From Enterobacter kobei (GTDB taxonomy: Bacteria > Pseudomonadota > Gammaproteobacteria > Enterobacterales > Enterobacteriaceae), in NCBI RefSeq assembly GCF_018323985.1, contig NZ_AP024591.1, positions 50,857 through 114,856 on the forward strand: a DNA stretch of 64,000 nucleotides, given 5' to 3'. The notes under the pieces were generated by a model. The model searched no databases, was not told the DNA's origin, and saw only the letters and a program-made list of their open reading frames with translations. The translations under genes were made by a program, and so were the position numbers. This document shows, piece after piece, positions 61,457 to 64,000 of this stretch. Every line of letters begins with the position of its first letter. Position 1 is the first letter of the stretch.

Positions 61457-61970
61457 TTAAAAGAACGTAACTACCCGCCAGTAGTCCACGTCCCCTTCAC
61501 CCCGGAGCGTAAGGTGTCCCCACTCATTCCTGTGTCGTTGCGCTTCCTCGGTCGTTCGCTCGTAAACTCGGTCACTTCCTGCGGCGAGCACTGAATATCT
61601 TCAGGTGCCTTTACGGGAATATGAGATACCCGTCGCGGTTTTATTTCGCAAGCTAACAAATTGCACCACGCATAGCCGACGTGGTTCTTTTGGGCTAGAA
61701 AAAAAACGATGAACCAGGTAGAATCTGTGAGCCGGCAAAGCCTTGTGGTGGGGTTTTTGCCGGAACATATATGATCAACGGCGTCAGAACGGATGGGTTT
61801 TTTAACGTCACCGTTTATAGTCGGCAATCTTGTGGTGAGGTAAGCCTAAGACTGGCCGGGGATCAATTTTTCTGTCTGTACATGCGAACGGGCAGGAAAG
61901 CAAAGGAATAAAGGGATAGGGCGTATCCGTAAACGTCCGGGAGAAGGTACGGCAGAATGCCGGGACCTGA
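61457..61970. other. replicon upstream region
   Basis: About 500 nt. It contains gccggcaaagccttgtggtg...tttttgccgg (a stem-loop at ~61732-61764) and a related ggcaatcttgtggtgaggt at ~61824. Frames on the - strand here have no convincing ribosome sites. The sense transcript for repA must start somewhere in this stretch. No copB-like gene is recognised. Confidence 0.5.
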
Positions 61971-61971
61971 A

Positions 61972-62053
61972 TGCAAAAACCCCCTGAAATCTGCAATCAA
62001 CTTGGCGGAAGGTTCAGATATTCAGGGGGTCATAAAGCAGGCGCGCTGCCTGT
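61972..62053 (-). ncRNA. antisense replication-control RNA (RNAI)
   Basis: On the - strand a perfect -10 (TATAAT, complement of 62060-62065) has TTGTTT 16 nt upstream. Transcription from ~62053 would cross a stem (arms 61980-61993 and 62015-62029) that is followed by TTTTT on the - strand and so acts as its terminator. The ~80-nt product is complementary to the repA leader loop. Size and layout match RNAI of IncI/L/M/B-type replicons. Confidence 0.75.
61980..62029 (+). promoter_or_regulatory. repA leader stem-loop I with a TTGGCGG loop
   Basis: Arms ccccctgaaatctg and cagatattcaggggg pair with a single bulge, exposing a 21-nt loop that contains ttggcgg (62002-62008). The six bases tggcgg can pair with ccgcca at 62094-62099, 16 nt before repA, to form a pseudoknot. 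Confidence 0.7.
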
Positions 62054-62068
62054 GAAGGATTATAACGC

Positions 62069-62122
62069 ATGCACCATATAAAACAACACCCGGCCGCCAT
62101 AAGTTCTGGAGCCGGTGACTGA
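62069..62122 (+). CDS. repA leader peptide (RepB/Tap-type)
   Basis: 17 residues (MHHIKQHPAAISSGAGD) with a good ribosome site (gaaggat, 8 nt before ATG). The stop at 62120-62122 overlaps the repA GTG (62115), so repA translation would be coupled to it. The antisense RNA promoter and target lie just upstream. Coupled leader peptides are standard in IncFII and IncI/L/M replicons. Confidence 0.7.
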   Translation: MHHIKQHPAAISSGAGD

Positions 62123-62975
62123 ACAAATTAACCTCACATCAAGACAATGTTATGTGGTCAATCCCGCGCCGGTATTTACCCGGCCTGCACACCACAGGCA
62201 CAATCTCCCTGCTTATAACAAGCAGCTCGTTGACACGGTATCCGGCCGTGACGTAGCGCGTTGGGCAGGCTTCTACTTCTATGATGCCTTTCATCACAGG
62301 ACAAACAAGCCTGTGGTGCGTCAGCGTCACTTCAATAAACATCGTGCCCGCGCCATCAATGCGCTGGTTCAGGCGATGGTCTATCACCTCAATATCGTCA
62401 GCGGCACCATTCCGGTCAGCTTTACGACGCTTGCGCGTGAATCCGGTCTGGCCACAACCTCAGCCGCCGGTAATGAATCGATTACGCGCGCGACCCGGGC
62501 AGCCCACGATCTGGCTGCGTTCGGCCTCATCACTTACAAACTTCTCTGGGACAAAGTGACCCGCCAGTTCTTCCCGGCAGACATCGAGGTCACAGACCGG
62601 TTCTTTGATATGGCCGGCAGTAATCCGCAGGCCTGGGAAAAAGCGCGTAACCAGCAGCTGGCCTGGATTAACCTCGGGCTGGCCAAAAAAGGCGAGAAAC
62701 CGCTCACCCGGACTGAGGCCACGCGCCGGCAGAAGGAAAAGCTGGTCGAAATCGCCTGGCAGCGGCGCAAAACGGCACAGGACATCCGCCGTAAACGCAA
62801 AATTGCCGCGCTGGCAGCCCGAAAAGACGAAACCGATCTGCGACACCAGATATCCTGCCAGATCCAGCACGAGCTGAGCCAGGGCCTTCACGAAGGCCTG
62901 ACCCTGGACGGCTTCCGTAAGCTGGTTAACCAGCGTCTGCTCTGGATACAGACGGTGGCCCGACAGCAGGAATAA
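62115..62975 (+). CDS. repA: replication initiation protein RepA (IncFII family)
   Basis: 286 residues starting at GTG. NPAPVFTRP near the N terminus, FNKHRARAINALVQAMVYHLNIVSGTIPVSFTTLARESGL and SITRATRAAHDLAAFGLITYK match the IncFII-type RepA; the C terminus is basic and helical. RepA binds the origin downstream and starts theta replication. The sequence is divergent from R1/R100 RepA, so the incompatibility type is probably a separate IncFII subtype. Own ribosome site is weak, consistent with coupling. Confidence 0.92.
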   Translation: MTEQINLTSRQCYVVNPAPVFTRPAHHRHNLPAYNKQLVDTVSGRDVARWAGFYFYDAFHHRTNKPVVRQRHFNKHRARAINALVQAMVYHLNIVSGTIPVSFTTLARESGLATTSAAGNESITRATRAAHDLAAFGLITYKLLWDKVTRQFFPADIEVTDRFFDMAGSNPQAWEKARNQQLAWINLGLAKKGEKPLTRTEATRRQKEKLVEIAWQRRKTAQDIRRKRKIAALAARKDETDLRHQISCQIQHELSQGLHEGLTLDGFRKLVNQRLLWIQTVARQQE

Positions 62976-63200
62976 CCCCCCTCCCTTCATTATCTGCCGG
63001 AAGGCAGAGGCTTACCCGTATCCGCGCGCCGGCGCAGCCTGTTTTGTAACCACATTCCCCCCTGTTTCCCCTTTTCTGTGCGATCCTTTTTGCCTCAGCG
63101 CGATCCTTTTTTCCGGTTATCTCCATATAGTTGCAAACGGCTCAGAAAATTCTATGCAATCAGAAGCATGGATGCGTAGTGACTGTCTTTACTTCCTAAA
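62976..63200. other. probable origin of replication (oriR)
   Basis: Downstream of repA, where IncFII origins lie. Features are two copies of gcgatccttttt (63079 and 63100), an AT-rich stretch, and ttatctcca (63118), close to a DnaA box. Nothing here is a credible gene. Confidence 0.55.
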
Positions 63201-63728
63201 GGTATTTTAAATATAAGAGCCACGGCTCTGTTGATAATGCCTTCGCCGGCAGCGGCCTGACGGCCACGCGCTCAGAAAGAGGTAGCTCCCGCCGCAGGCG
63301 GCGGGCCTCGTCCGTGTCAGACGCCGGCACCCGTGAAAATTTATCCCCCCGAAAAGCCGCCCCGCCCCGGGCCGCAGGCCCGGAACAGAGTGGCTTTATG
63401 AGGGATGTTGTAACTAGGAAAAGGAGTGGCGTCAGGAAGTGTGGCGTTGAGTTCTGCTTACACGCTCGTAGCTCGCGTAAACGCTCGCACGCGGAGATAC
63501 GCTTCCTCTGCGGCCTCCGGCCTTGATGAAGCCACTCCGGCCGCGCAATGAAGCGCCTGCGTCGTTTTAAGCGGGGTTAGTCTGGCAGGAAGGGGGGGGT
63601 ATCAGGACATCTTCATGTCACCAGGCGGCAAAGCCGCGCGACGGCGACACCGTACTTCAGCGTAAAACCAGACTGCCTTTGTCGCCTTTATGCGCTGCGC
63701 GCATCAAAAGTCCGGACGGTCTTAAGCC
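63201..63728. other. non-coding stretch between oriR and traX
   Basis: Contains strong GC-rich hairpins (ccgccgcaggcggcggg at ~63290; gggccgcaggccc at ~63369) and cgctcgtagctcgcgtaaacgctcg near 63465. A + strand frame at 63314-63526 has no good ribosome site and its composition follows these palindromes. I see no FinO- or FinP-like element. Confidence 0.45.
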
Positions 63729-64000
63729 TCACACAAAACACCCCAGGACCAGCAGATGCAGCACGTACATGACGTAAAAGAAGCGCCCCGGTAAAAAACG
63801 CGGGGAGCCGGCAGGCTGAAGTGAACCGGCTGTGATGACAGCGGCGACCGGCAGCACCAGTGTGGGGAGCACCGCCACAGTCAGCGTGTCCAGGGGGCGG
63901 CTGAGAAGATGCGCGGATCCGTTCAGGATGATGAGGGATATTACGGCAGCCGCAGCGGAAAACGCCTGTATCCTGCCGGTACGGGCGGCAAAAAAGGTGG
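63729..64000 (-). CDS. traX: 3' part of a TraX-like gene
   Basis: The frame enters from the right edge and ends with TGA at 63729-63731. About 90 residues are visible: hydrophobic helices (AFSAAAAVISLIILNGS, AVLPTLVLPVAAVITAG) then PRFLPGRFFYVMYVLHLLVL, the typical end of TraX/acyltransferase-type membrane proteins. TraX N-acetylates pilin in F. In F it follows traI on the same strand; here it faces the opposite way beyond repA. Confidence 0.75.
   Translation of the reverse strand, partial: TFFAARTGRIQAFSAAAAVISLIILNGSAHLLSRPLDTLTVAVLPTLVLPVAAVITAGSLQPAGSPRFLPGRFFYVMYVLHLLVLGCFV

Noticed and set aside
61471..61827. 118-codon - strand frame upstream of repA as a copB-like gene
   Set aside because: No ribosome site, no likeness to CopB/RepA2, and opposite direction to the expected gene.
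63314..63526. Possible 70-codon gene after oriR
   Set aside because: No ribosome site, Arg-rich composition forced by palindromes; nothing supports it.

Overview
The window is most of a conjugative F-type (IncF-like) plasmid from the Enterobacteriaceae, probably a Klebsiella/Enterobacter-type host. This rests on a nearly complete F-type transfer operon (traM, traA-L-E-K-B-V-C, trbI, traW-U, trbC, traN-F, a traQ-like gene, trbB, traH-G, a traS-like gene, traT-D-I), psiB/psiA and hok/sok in the leading region, and an IncFII-family repA. No chromosomal housekeeping genes, rRNA or tRNA were seen. The species cannot be fixed from the sequence alone.

Layout. (1) 1-11,702 is the leading region, the first DNA to enter a recipient. 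Every gene reads on the + strand: two methyltransferase-like genes, psiB, psiA, hok/sok, a DUF932 gene and about a dozen small unknown genes. Three long near-identical repeat modules (about 490-750 bp) each supply a GC-rich leader, a ribosome binding site and the same first ~20 codons to three different small genes. (2) 11,738-14,148 holds a lytic transglycosylase (- strand), oriT with a recognisable F-type nic site at about 12,466/12,467 on the - strand, traM, and a double ribbon-helix-helix (TraY-like) gene reading backwards where F has traJ/traY. (3) 14,149-43,861 is the transfer operon, with several non-F genes inserted and a DsbA-like gene attached after traI. (4) 44,221-61,456 is an accessory mosaic: an integrase; IS3-family elements and fragments; pieces of hmp, ndh, a general-stress gene, an EamA transporter and a DUF488 gene; an intact uvrA-like gene; and a formaldehyde-detoxification set (fdhA-like, frmR-frmA-VOC-frmB, an MBL-fold hydrolase). 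It ends with a PIN toxin-antitoxin pair beside a Tn3-type terminal repeat. (5) 61,457-63,200 is the replicon: antisense RNAI, a leader peptide overlapping repA, and the probable origin. (6) The window ends in the 3' part of a traX-like gene on the - strand.

How it fits together. TraI nicks oriT on the - strand, so the - strand is transferred with the leading region first. That strand is the template for all the + strand leading genes, so they could be expressed early in the recipient. PsiB/PsiA would damp SOS, the methyltransferase may protect incoming DNA, and the unknown small proteins are candidates for establishment or anti-defence functions. Hok/Sok and PIN/antitoxin stabilise the plasmid. 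The frm cluster and uvrA-like gene are the probable selectable cargo (formaldehyde, DNA damage). Replication appears to be controlled by an antisense RNA, a coupled leader peptide and a possible pseudoknot like those described for IncI/L/M/B replicons.

Most notable for follow-up: the repeated leader-plus-N-terminus modules, a similar duplicated leader in front of traD, the RNAI/pseudoknot control of repA, the loss of the second TrbB cysteine alongside an added DsbA-like gene, and a paired FrmR operator.
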